DNA from: Effrenium voratum
Lineage: Eukaryota > Sar > Dinophyceae > Suessiales > Symbiodiniaceae
Direction of reading: 5' to 3'
Length of the DNA: 64,000 bases
Assembly: GCA_963377175.1 (NCBI GenBank)
Contig: CAUJNA010000480.1
Location: forward strand, 697,364-761,363
Positions within the stretch are counted from its first letter, which is position 1, and each line of letters starts with the position of its first letter. Shown one piece after another: positions 45,001 through 53,230 of the stretch. Below the pieces are notes generated by a model. It did no database searches, was not told the DNA's origin, and saw nothing but the letters and a program-made list of their open reading frames with translations. Both the position numbers and the translations under genes were made by a program.

Positions 45001-45018
45001 TTCAATTATCTAATTGAA
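45001..45018. terminator. Palindrome centred on the penton stop codon
   Basis: TTCAATTATCTAATTGAA forms 8-bp arms around a 2-nt centre, and the TAG stop of the penton gene (45010-45012, minus) is in it. Confidence 0.5.
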
Positions 45019-45855
45019 AGAGAATGCTAAAGAAATGGGTACGCCGTGAAAATCAATTAATTCGTTTCTTGAAGTTGTTATTCTAAAGTGTAGTCTCTTA
45101 ATATTTTTACCGCCTACATCAATAAAATCTGCATATATGGGCGCTGTAAAATCTGTTATAACTCCGCCAAGTTGTTGATTAATTTGAACTTTTTTAATTA
45201 CTGAACTGCTGAAATTATTAGGCGCTGAATATTTATAATCGCTTAATTGAGGACAATTTATGTATATATTCTGAAAAGGAACTAAATTAAAGTATCCACT
45301 TAACCAAGATGACGCAGGATCATAGGCAATATAATTACTTAATAAATAATTAATAGATTTTGGTCTTAAATTGTCATATTCAAACTGTCCTCTGTTCCAT
45401 TCGTCATTTACATAAGTTTCTAATTCTTCATCTGTAGGTATTTTGATTTTGTAATTTAGAGGGTCGTTGAGTTTCAACTCCATGCGTCTCTCGCTTTGTC
45501 CATATACTGTTAAGAATAAGTCAGGCACAATATCATTAAATGCCGTGTTTAATTCCGTTTGTATTTTGTATGATCATTGATTAGCATAATAAATTTCACC
45601 GGATACATCAACGGCAGTGCTTCTCAATAATACATTGGAACTACTATACAACATAATATAGAAGCGTTCGTAAAACCCTTTCTCTGTTGTATAAAACGGA
45701 GTGCTGAATGAACACTCTGTCACGAACATTTTTGTTCTTGGCGGAATTTCAAAGTTTTGGTCAAGTTCTATAATAAAATCGCTGGTGGAATTGCTTTCTT
45801 GCAATCTATAGGCACTATCAACATAGATTTTTTTATATGTTAATCTATCACTCAT
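45010..45855 (-). pseudogene. Probable minor capsid (penton) protein gene interrupted by in-frame TGA
   Basis: The frame starting at ATG 45855 (MSDRLTYKKIYVDSAYRLQE) reads 93 codons to a TGA at 45574-45576 and then stays open in the same frame to 45010, 281 codons in all. The N-terminal YVDSAYR...DFIIEL and PPRTKMFVTECSFSTPFYTT, and later VIKKVQINQQLGGVITDF and RLHFRITTSRNELIDFHGVP, fit the single jelly-roll penton proteins of PLVs in pattern and length. The gene runs opposite to the lipase across 42 bp. TGA is used as a normal stop in another viral gene (53146-53148), so reassignment is unlikely. One point change, readthrough or a sequencing error remain possible. Confidence 0.72.
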
Positions 45856-45897
45856 AAATATAATATACAATAGAAATTATATTATAATTATTATTAT

Positions 45898-46680
45898 ATG
45901 ATTGGACGACAATTATTATTAGGTGCTATTGAAGGCAGGACACCCACACAAATAATGGCAGGCGTAGCAAGTGATAAAGCATATACTGCAGGTAAGGATT
46001 TAATAGAAGATGTATTTTTTAATCATAAAAAGAAATTGGAAGACAAAATAGGAGGTTTCAATAAACATTTTGATAAGCACATAATGAAAAACAAAACACG
46101 ATATGCTGAAGAAATTAATGTTCAAAATAAAAATAAAATTGATGATGTTAAAGGTTTAGACGCGGCGTATTCAAATATAAATGGAATAACAAGAATAGGC
46201 AACACATTATATATTGGTGGTACTGGTGCTAAAACGGGACTAAATCACAAAGTCAATGATGTAATTGCAGACTTGTTTTTTATTCCTACTCATAATGTTC
46301 AATTAAGCGAAAGATATAAAGACGCAATGGAAGAATTAAGGAAAAATCCAGATGTGAATAGAATTGTTGGACATAGCCTCGGTTCATCCGTTGTTCAAGA
46401 AATCAACAACAGACACGGCAACAAATATGCTAGTACTGTTTATTCATCACCTTTTGTATCAGGAAGTAATCAACAGAAAAACCCGCGACACTTACGATTT
46501 AGAAATCGCGGAGATCCTATAGCAATGTTCGATGACGCGGCAATAACTGGAGAAATAGAAAGCAACAATTTATTAGATAAACACAGTTTCAATAATTGGA
46601 CAGGACAAGGTATGACTGAAATTAATCCTACTACTGATATTTCTAATGGGTTCAATCCTAATTCAACACCAGAACAATAA
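45898..46680 (+). CDS. Class 3-type lipase (alpha/beta hydrolase, 260 aa)
   Basis: The nucleophile elbow NRIVGHSLGSSVVQEI puts the catalytic serine at S160. A likely acid is D206 (FRNRGDPIAMFDD) and the His is H229 (LLDKHSFNNW), the order and spacing of class 3 lipases. Residues 85-130 hold LYIGGTGAKTGLNHKVNDVI before the elbow. The N-terminal 80 residues are charged and helical, with no clear signal peptide. Lipases occur in PLVs and related viruses and may act on membranes during entry or exit. The gene is divergent from the penton gene, so both could share a control region. The frame is intact. Confidence 0.82.
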   Translation: MIGRQLLLGAIEGRTPTQIMAGVASDKAYTAGKDLIEDVFFNHKKKLEDKIGGFNKHFDKHIMKNKTRYAEEINVQNKNKIDDVKGLDAAYSNINGITRIGNTLYIGGTGAKTGLNHKVNDVIADLFFIPTHNVQLSERYKDAMEELRKNPDVNRIVGHSLGSSVVQEINNRHGNKYASTVYSSPFVSGSNQQKNPRHLRFRNRGDPIAMFDDAAITGEIESNNLLDKHSFNNWTGQGMTEINPTTDISNGFNPNSTPEQ

Positions 46681-46715
46681 ATAAATATATATATATATAT
46701 GTATATAACTTATAT

Positions 46716-47160
46716 ATGAGTATTGATGCTGAGAAATGGGACAACGATATTGAATATGCTTATGAGAAAATGATAGAGCGAGAAAAAGAGAAAGAATACA
46801 ACATATCAAATAGTAAATATGAATGTAATTGTGGCAAAGAAGTATTGAATAAGGATAAAGAAGAGCACGAAAGCAATGATTTAAATCATTTATACTACAG
46901 AAAAGGTAATATTGAAGGACTTATGGTAGGTATGTATAGTGAAATTATTAATTATGAAAATGATTATTTAAAATTACATCCAGAAAATAACAAAGAAGCA
47001 TTATACAGATTATAGTAGAGTTGATTATACCGACTTTTTAAAAGAACAAGAAGAAAAGAAAATTCCATTAGATGAAGATGATTTAAGTTATTTGTATAAG
47101 TATAGAGACGAATTAGAAGATTGTATAAAGCGTGTAACTGAACTAACATTATCTCAATAA
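46716..47160 (+). pseudogene. Unknown viral gene broken by a 1-nt frameshift (about 147 codons)
   Basis: Frame one starts at 46716 (MSIDAEKWDNDIEYAYEKMI) with a zinc-like YECNCGKEVLNKDKEEHESN, and runs to a stop at 47013. From about 46972 a second frame without its own ATG continues (YSRVDYTDFLKEQEEKKIPL) to TAA at 47158-47160. One extra nucleotide between about 46972 and 47010 would explain both. The composition is the same across the break. Not recognised. A long homopolymer is not at the site. Confidence 0.6.
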
Positions 47161-47171
47161 TATTAATAATA

Positions 47172-47393
47172 ATGTATAGAAATAAAGACAAGCAAAACAA
47201 AATTCCATTAGAGAAGAAACTGACAAAAGAACCTACAAAATACGATAAACAATATAAGAATTTAGATTATGATACTATAAAAGATATAGTTGATACAAAA
47301 AACAATTATTTAATAAATACTATAAAAAATACAACTTCAAATAATTCTACTACAATGCTTCCACATAAGAAAAATATAAAAATAAAAAAATAA
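47172..47393 (+). CDS. Unknown small basic viral protein (73 aa)
   Basis: Lys/Asn-rich (MYRNKDKQNKIPLEKKLTKE, and the end HKKNIKIKK). It sits between the broken 147-codon gene and the major capsid gene. A short KIPL- segment also appears in the preceding gene. Not recognised; it could be a small virion or DNA-condensing protein. Confidence 0.55.
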   Translation: MYRNKDKQNKIPLEKKLTKEPTKYDKQYKNLDYDTIKDIVDTKNNYLINTIKNTTSNNSTTMLPHKKNIKIKK

Positions 47394-47418
47394 AATCTAA
47401 GTTTATCATATATAAGTA

Positions 47419-49001
47419 ATGGATAATATAATTGCAGAATCAGAAACTACAATGATTAACTCATTAAATTTTGGACTTCCTGAAACAGCACAATATATCA
47501 CAGACCGCCGACATGTAAATTACTTTCCATCAGGTAGCAATGTTTATAATCCAAATGCAGGAAACAAAAATATTAGATTTCATATATCAGGAGAAGACAA
47601 CACATATATTGATTTATCAAGTATTCGTTTATTTGCAATCTTCAAAACACCGACGGAACACGAAGTCATTTTTTACGACCGTTAGGTAATTTATCATCCT
47701 TCTTCAGTCGGTATAGATGCACAGTAGGCGGACAACAGGTTCAGGATATTATTGAATACAATAGGCATTGTGAATTGTATAATTCTTTTAAAAGTCAAGA
47801 TGCTAGAGATATGGATGATTTAGAAGGCGGTGCTAATCCTCGCTGGGATGATGACTTGAGGCATACATATGCCACTGGCTTAGCAGAAATGTTAGATGTT
47901 AATACACGAACCAATCCCGCTGCCGACCCCGAGGCAACAACATTTCCAACTACAAAAGACCATAACAACTGGGGAGATTTAACAGCACGATATACTCGCC
48001 ATTCAGTAGCAGGAATTCCCGGCGCCAATGGTTATATGAGATTAGGACATAAACCAGTATGCGGACTGTTAGAAAGCAATTATTATTTGCCTCTTCGTTA
48101 TGCTCCACTTGAACTGGAATTTACAATTGTATCAGATGAACATATACCAGTAATTACACCTTTTGCTAAAACCGATGACAATGTTCATATTGATGCCAAA
48201 GGTTATTATTTCACAACTGGAGACACCTCAACGCAGTGGGAATTAAATAACGTAATCATTAGAGCTGAGGTAATACAATTGGACAACACGGTCAACAATA
48301 ATATAGTTAAACATTTGTTAGAGGGTCAAAGTTTGAAATTGGTATTTCCAATGTATCACACTATGACACAATCATTCAACGCGGGAGGAAATGAAATTAA
48401 TATGAACATTGTTAAATCCGCTTCTAAATTAAATGGTTGCTTCATTACATTGTATCGTGCGCCAAGAGCAGGTGTAGATGCTGATAATAATGATTACTAC
48501 AGACACGATAATTATATTTATAAGAGATGGAACTATTTTTACAATCCTATGATTAATTCTCGTATTTTTGATGGTCCTAATCCAGATGGCACTGATCGTG
48601 AGCGTTTCCAAGGTAAAGGTTTTCAAGATAAAGATTTAAATTTAACGTGGCAATTACAAATCAACAACAAGAAATATCCAGAATTTGAATGCCAGAGCCT
48701 CGCCGAGAGTGCCTACTACCTCCGAAGAACATTACACTATTTGAACCCTGACCAAGACGCCTTTAGCATTTCATATAAACGCTACAGAGAAGACAAGTTC
48801 GTTATAGGGATTTCATTTGAGAAAATGGCAGATACTAATTTTACAGGCCAGAATACGAAAATGGGAGGTCTGTTAGTATTCAAACTGAAAGGAAGTAACA
48901 GAGCACTGACAGCTAATGAAGATGTGCGAGAATTATTTGTGCATATGATTTCGGAGTCTGTTCTGGAATTAAGGGAAAGCGGGAGCATTCTTTACGATTA
49001 A
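47419..49001 (+). pseudogene. Major capsid protein gene with a frameshift at a T6 run
   Basis: The gene would encode the probable double jelly-roll protein that builds the icosahedral shell. It starts at ATG 47419 and runs to a TAG at 47683-47685. Coding continues in the -1 frame from TTTTTTA at 47669-47675 (next SSFFSRYRCTVGGQQVQDII) to TAA at 48999-49001, about 527 codons in all, usual for PLV capsid proteins. Capsid-like features are YITDRRHVNYFPSGSN near the start, YLPLRYAPLELEFTIVSDEH in the middle, and SLAESAYYLRRTLHYLNPDQ then YRSLRED-like KRYREDKFVIGISF near the end. A lost T (T7 to T6), a homopolymer sequencing error, or -1 ribosomal slippage on the T run are the options. The heptamer is not phased as a standard tandem slip site. 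Confidence 0.82.
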
Positions 49002-49026
49002 AATTAAAATCTATGATAAATATATA

Positions 49027-49344
49027 ATGTATAAATTTCATAAACGAAATAATAAGAAAAATAAAGGTAAGATATTTTTACAATCCTCCCAAATTAAATA
49101 TAGTCCGCTTGATATGAAAGATACAAAATATTTAGAACACCTGCGCGAACAAATGAAGTTAAGAAACTCACAAGAAGCATCAGTAGCATTAAGGAAAAAG
49201 ATTGACGAAGGAAATAAGAGAGCAAACTATGTAAATGAGCTGGATAGGATGATGGGTGAATTATATCGTCCTAACTTGCCACATGCAACAAAAGAACATT
49301 TAAATAAATGGTATGAAGATACAAAAAAGTTAATATTTACTTAA
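49027..49344 (+). CDS. Unknown viral protein (105 aa)
   Basis: A basic N-terminus (MYKFHKRNNKKNKGKIF) is followed by helical, charged sequence (HLREQMKLRNSQEASVALRK) and ELYRPNLPHATKEHLNKWYE. It lies 25 bp after the capsid gene and is probably cotranscribed or virion-associated. A strong hairpin follows its stop. Not recognised. Confidence 0.65.
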   Translation: MYKFHKRNNKKNKGKIFLQSSQIKYSPLDMKDTKYLEHLREQMKLRNSQEASVALRKKIDEGNKRANYVNELDRMMGELYRPNLPHATKEHLNKWYEDTKKLIFT

Positions 49345-49345
49345 G

Positions 49346-49390
49346 ATTTATTATAATAATATTAATAATCTAACTATTATTATAATAAAT
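49346..49390. terminator. 16-bp hairpin after the 105-residue gene
   Basis: Arms 49346-49361 and 49375-49390 are exact complements with a 13-nt loop. The hairpin starts 1 bp after the TAA of the 105-residue gene and ends at the base before the next ATG (49391). Confidence 0.65.
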
Positions 49391-49789
49391 ATGGCAACTA
49401 CAGCAAGTTTAGAATTAATAAACCCATATGCAAAATTTGGATTGAAACGACGACCTACTTATGAAGAAATTGTAGGTCTAATTGGCGAAAATGATTTAAT
49501 AACGGGAAAACTACCTAACCGAGATGCTACATTCTTCAAAGCAAGTCCTCAGGGTAGTTTTTTTGATGGAAGCGACCATTTAGAATTATTGAAAGACCAA
49601 GAGATGAGAATATTAGACAGACAAATGAGAGAGGCAATGATGAAACAAGAAGCACGCAGAAACGGGCATACTTATGCAGTTCACAAAATGAATGCAGAAA
49701 CACCTGTCCAAGCAAACGCTGATGCGATAAATGATGAATATGATTTTCCACACCACAACAAACGGCAAGGCAACACGAAGGGATGGTAG
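49391..49789 (+). CDS. Unknown viral protein in capsid gene block (132 aa)
   Basis: The N-terminal half has LKRRPTYEEIVGLIGENDLI and KLPNRDATFFKASPQGSFFD, motif-like and probably conserved. Then comes a helix LELLKDQEMRILDRQMREAM and a polar tail. It sits just after the capsid gene and overlaps the next gene by 7 bp (GGATGGTAG). A structural or assembly role is inferred from position only. Confidence 0.7.
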   Translation: MATTASLELINPYAKFGLKRRPTYEEIVGLIGENDLITGKLPNRDATFFKASPQGSFFDGSDHLELLKDQEMRILDRQMREAMMKQEARRNGHTYAVHKMNAETPVQANADAINDEYDFPHHNKRQGNTKGW

Positions 49790-50400
49790 ATACACAATTA
49801 CAAGATATAGCAACTGCAACAAAGCGGAAAGCGGAAGAAGTAGGTAGAGCGATGGCATCAAATTTAAGAGAGATGGGCGGAACATTATTTCATAAAATGG
49901 TGGCAAACAGACAATCAGCACCAACAGAACCACGACAAGCGCCAGCAGGTAGAGCAGTAGCAGACGACCAGCAAACAATGCACATAGAAGATGTTGAACT
50001 ATCACCTCAAGCAGTAGATGACAATTTTTACGCGACACCAGTTCAACAAGCAACAGGAGCATCAAGTTCAACAGCCCAACAACCACCACCATTGCCAATG
50101 ACGCCATTATTTAAAACAACAATAGATAATAATATTAGTCCTGTTTACTGGAAAGAAAACCCTAATTTAACAGTAAATGATATTAAATTTCAATTTTATT
50201 TAAGAGGAGTTCAAGTGCCAGAAGAAAGCGAAATACAAGAAGAATTGAAACACAAAGGCAGAGGCAAGGCGAGAACATACAAACAATATTTAGTGGATAT
50301 GATTTTAGACACTATTGATAATGGCGGGTGGATAGTAAATTTAGGCAAAGGTAGAATAGAAGAACTCAAGGCAAGTTTTAAGGGCAAAGGTAAGAAATAA
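49783..50400 (+). CDS. Unknown viral protein (205 aa)
   Basis: The first 100 residues are polar, Ala/Gln/Pro-rich and probably disordered. The C-terminal part holds PVYWKENPNLTVNDIKFQFY and KGRGKARTYKQYLVDMILDT, which looks like a small helical DNA-binding fold (SAP-like in look, not assigned), and ends in basic KGKGKK. The start overlaps the preceding stop, so the two genes are linked in translation or transcript. Confidence 0.68.
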   Translation: MVDTQLQDIATATKRKAEEVGRAMASNLREMGGTLFHKMVANRQSAPTEPRQAPAGRAVADDQQTMHIEDVELSPQAVDDNFYATPVQQATGASSSTAQQPPPLPMTPLFKTTIDNNISPVYWKENPNLTVNDIKFQFYLRGVQVPEESEIQEELKHKGRGKARTYKQYLVDMILDTIDNGGWIVNLGKGRIEELKASFKGKGKK

Positions 50401-50425
50401 TATATAAATAATAATAATAATAATA

Positions 50426-51238
50426 ATGATAATATTAACTAAAAATATACTGAAAAGAAAGAAGCATAAATTCAATGATAAATATGATGATGACAGTTTT
50501 TCAATACATAACCTAATGAAACCAAACACTTCAACAACAATACAACCACCGAAAATGATGAAAAAAGGCATACCGAGAGAATTTGTTGACATTGCAACCA
50601 ATACAGATACAATCGCCACAGAAACCAGAGAGACTCAAGAAAAGTTATACAATGATGCAAATCAGCAATTAAATGTGACATTTGAAGCGTTTAAGGTAAA
50701 GGAAAACCAAGACAATATGTTTAAAATAATGCTTAAAAACTTTTGGCACAACACATACAAAAGACATGAGCCAACAAGAACACAAGCAACACAAACTCTG
50801 AAAAACCAACGCGATGCAATGGTGTCAGCCTTTACTGAAATGCTTGACAACAACAAACCGCCAGAACCACCGCCAAAGAAACCACCAGATGAGGATGACA
50901 GCGATGAAGAAGAAAAGAAGTTCAAACTGACAAAAATGATAGAAATAATGCTACACAACGGCGCTACAATAGCAGATATCATATTAAACTTATCACACAG
51001 CGCAATTGCAACAACTATAAATATCGCAGATTTAGTCAATCAAATAACAGCAGGACATGCACAAGGTAGCAGTAGCAATTCATCAAATGAAGCTATTAGT
51101 GTTCATAGTTCTCCACCTATTACTGTTCATAGTTCTTCATCTGAAAGTCCAACAGAAATACCAGCACCAACTGAAGACGAAGATTCAGAAGAAGAAGAAA
51201 AACAAAAAGATAATTTTGAAAAATTAAAATCTAAATAA
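50426..51238 (+). CDS. Unknown viral protein with acidic tail (270 aa)
   Basis: A basic N-terminus (MIILTKNILKRKKHKFNDKY) is followed by a helical region FKIMLKNFWHNTYKRHEPTR, a Pro/Asp/Glu linker (NNKPPEPPPKKPPDEDDSDE), a hydrophobic helix pair (KLTKMIEIMLHNGATIADII) and a Ser/Glu-rich acidic tail. Not recognised. It belongs to the capsid-side plus-strand block. Confidence 0.68.
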   Translation: MIILTKNILKRKKHKFNDKYDDDSFSIHNLMKPNTSTTIQPPKMMKKGIPREFVDIATNTDTIATETRETQEKLYNDANQQLNVTFEAFKVKENQDNMFKIMLKNFWHNTYKRHEPTRTQATQTLKNQRDAMVSAFTEMLDNNKPPEPPPKKPPDEDDSDEEEKKFKLTKMIEIMLHNGATIADIILNLSHSAIATTINIADLVNQITAGHAQGSSSNSSNEAISVHSSPPITVHSSSSESPTEIPAPTEDEDSEEEEKQKDNFEKLKSK

Positions 51239-51249
51239 TATTATATATA

Positions 51250-51456
51250 ATGGGTATTGGTCAAAGTACAAATAATGAAAATAATAGCTTGGAAGACATT
51301 AAGAATTTAAGTATAGATGAAAAAACACGAGCAGATACTTTAATCATTAAATCTATTCAAGAATGTGTGACACGAATTGAAAAACTAGAGAAAGAAAAAT
51401 CTGACAAATTAATATATAAATTACCTGTTCAATTATGTAATTATTCATTATTTTAA
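51250..51456 (+). CDS. Small protein with N-myristoylation-like start (68 aa)
   Basis: The start MGIGQSTNN fits the N-myristoylation pattern (Gly2, small residue at position 6). The rest is charged and helical (ADTLIIKSIQECVTRIEKLE). A lipid anchor would place it at a membrane, compatible with the lipase-bearing virus, but this rests on the motif alone. Its stop falls in a hairpin shared with the convergent gene. Confidence 0.6.
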   Translation: MGIGQSTNNENNSLEDIKNLSIDEKTRADTLIIKSIQECVTRIEKLEKEKSDKLIYKLPVQLCNYSLF

Positions 51457-51491
51457 ATTAATAATATTAAAACAAATTAATATTATTGATT
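51456..51491. terminator. 15-bp hairpin between convergent stops
   Basis: Arms 51456-51470 and 51477-51491 pair with one G-T wobble around the loop AACAAA. It spans the interval between the stops of the 68-residue plus gene and the broken minus gene. Confidence 0.65.
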
Positions 51492-51667
51492 ACTATCATA
51501 ATCTGTCATTTCACTATCGGGTAATTTCGTTGAGGCATTGCTACATCTATCATCTATTAAATCTTCTTCATCATAAACTTATAAAGTTTATGTATCCAAG
51601 AATTAGTATGAAAATTATAATTACCCCTACGATAAAATCCACCACATCTACATAGTTTCATTGGCAT
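51483..51667 (-). pseudogene. Small viral gene broken by a 1-nt frameshift (about 61 codons)
   Basis: From ATG 51667 the frame reads MPMKLCRCGGFYRRGNYNFH to LYK and then stops. In the next frame, without its own good start, an acidic tail continues (VYDEEDLIDDRCSNAS, then TKLPDSEMTDYDSNQ) to TAA at 51483-51485. A single lost nucleotide near 51575-51585 would join them. The site lies in a near-palindrome AAACTTATAAAGTTT. Not recognised. Confidence 0.5.
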
Positions 51668-51694
51668 ATTATATTATATTAAATTAGACTATCT

Positions 51695-52459
51695 TTATTC
51701 ATCATTCGTAATTTGAAATGCCTGTTCAAATCTGATATGAAACATTTTGTTAATGTCTTTAGCATTCATATTCACGTAGAAGAAACTATAAGGTGCGTCA
51801 TTAACGGCTTGATGATACATATCTAATAATTGCTGTTTGTCAACAATGGCGCTATTTTCTTCAATAAAACTCATTAATTCACTGGCATTTTTCAACCTAA
51901 AAATATATAATGAACTGGCATTTAAACGAATGATAGGCGCCAACACATTATATTTCTGTGTTGAACAAATTACGCTTACTGCATCGTGCCTGCCTCTTGT
52001 AAATAATCCATGTAATAATTTACTATATCTAACAAATTTAGGGTCGTCGGCGTGGTCATCTATAACGATTAATATTGAGTGCAGTTTCTTTATCTTTTTA
52101 GATTTCATATAGTTAATAATTTTCTTCTGTCTTTCGATTACATTTTCTAAATCACTTGGATTATAATTATCAAAATAAATTTGTTCTTTTTCATCATCTA
52201 CATGTAGTTCATCCCTAATATATTTCTTTACTTCTGTAAAAGTTGGGTCATTATGAACGCTGGGGGAAAATATAAATATTCTTGCAAATGAATTTCTATA
52301 AACATTTAAGATAAGGTTCTGAACCAAGACCGTTTTGCCGCCTGTCGAACTCGCAACTATAATACTTCTAAATGGTAGTTTTGGCACGTGCTCATATTTA
52401 GATTGTTTGAATTCATAATCAGTTATGTTTATTGGTTTTATTATTGGGACATCTGTCAT
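51695..52459 (-). CDS. A32/FtsK-HerA-type DNA packaging ATPase (254 aa)
   Basis: This motor should pump the viral genome into the capsid. Walker A is IIVASSTGGKTVLVQNLI (residues 33-50, GKT at 41-43), Walker B is HSILIVIDDHADD (127-139), and a sensor-like LFTRGRHDAVSVICSTQKY follows. The compact size and the ASSTGGKT form match the ATPases of PLVs, virophages and related viruses. With the capsid genes it is the best marker that the element is, or was, a virus. The frame is fully open. It is divergent from the gene at 52716. Confidence 0.9.
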   Translation of the reverse strand: MTDVPIIKPINITDYEFKQSKYEHVPKLPFRSIIVASSTGGKTVLVQNLILNVYRNSFARIFIFSPSVHNDPTFTEVKKYIRDELHVDDEKEQIYFDNYNPSDLENVIERQKKIINYMKSKKIKKLHSILIVIDDHADDPKFVRYSKLLHGLFTRGRHDAVSVICSTQKYNVLAPIIRLNASSLYIFRLKNASELMSFIEENSAIVDKQQLLDMYHQAVNDAPYSFFYVNMNAKDINKMFHIRFEQAFQITNDE

Positions 52460-52715
52460 AGTTGATATTAAAGAAATATAGAAAATTATATTTAAAAATT
52501 AACTTGTAATTAATATTAAATGGAACATCATTTTTATGATATGCTGGTGGCGAATATCATAAAATGGAACAGGTTTTCCATTGCTTCAATCAATAAGCAT
52601 TGAAGATAATTAGTTTGAAGAATTGCAATGAAAACTCCAAGTGCTGTGCCCCATCAATATTCTATTATGCATGAAATAATAAGATTAATTAGAATAATTT
52701 ATCTTATTATTTAAT
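52460..52715. other. Divergent intergenic region with palindromes
   Basis: This 256-bp gap between the ATPase (minus) and the 68-residue gene (plus) holds a perfect 11-bp hairpin (arms 52532-52542 and 52554-52564, loop of 11), a 7-bp hairpin (52584-52590 and 52599-52605), and AAATGGAACA twice (52518-52527 and 52562-52571). No coding frame is seen. It could be a two-way promoter, a replication origin or a small RNA. Confidence 0.55.
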
Positions 52716-52922
52716 ATGCAAAGGAGTTATACAGATTATATTGATATAATAGATGAAGTAGAAAATATAGAACAAGTAATAATAACTGACAATAAATGTA
52801 AGAAAGTATGCTATTTTGTTTTAGAAATAATTAAGTTAGGAATTCAATATATCAAAAATAAAAATGTAAATATTAATATAAATGCCTCCAAAGAAGAAGC
52901 AAGAGAACCAAAGAGAGATTGA
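52716..52922 (+). CDS. Unknown small viral protein (68 aa)
   Basis: An acidic N-terminus (MQRSYTDYIDIIDEVENIEQ) is followed by CKKVCYFVLEIIKLGIQYIK, which could be a short amphipathic or membrane-near helix. The last 14 codons overlap the start of the next gene in a different frame. Not recognised; it might be chance, but the start context and length are like its neighbours. Confidence 0.5.
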   Translation: MQRSYTDYIDIIDEVENIEQVIITDNKCKKVCYFVLEIIKLGIQYIKNKNVNININASKEEAREPKRD

Positions 52923-53148
52923 ATGTGTCAAATGCGAAAAATGCGGTCAAACAATTAAACCATTAAATGAATTAGAATTAGATAAAGAACATGTTAAAGT
53001 TAAATGTTGGCCGTGTTCATGTGGTAGAACCATGCATACAGTACATACAGTAAAAAAGAAAGATGCCGACGGGAGCACAGTTGAAGAAAGTTGGGTAGAA
53101 AACTTCAAAAGTGGATTTGGTAGGTTATTTACACCTGAGAAAGAATGA
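52882..53148 (+). CDS. Zinc-ribbon-like viral protein (88 aa)
   Basis: After a basic start (MPPKKKQENQREIE) it has CVKCEKCGQTIKP and later CWPCSCGRTMHTVH. The paired cysteines suggest a zinc ribbon. It ends with tandem TGA TGA, which shows that TGA is a stop in this virus. The gene overlaps the preceding one by 41 bp. A transcription or DNA-binding role is possible but not shown. Confidence 0.68.
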   Translation: MPPKKKQENQREIECVKCEKCGQTIKPLNELELDKEHVKVKCWPCSCGRTMHTVHTVKKKDADGSTVEESWVENFKSGFGRLFTPEKE

Positions 53149-53230
53149 TGAAAAAATAGTATTTAAAGAGTAGATTTAACACCACTTCAAACGCATAAAT
53201 AAATAAATATATAAATATTTATATATAGAA

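Noticed and set aside
45574..45576. Genetic-code change with TGA as an amino acid in the virus
   Set aside because: Another viral gene ends with tandem TGA (53146-53151), and the large viral genes contain no other in-frame TGA.
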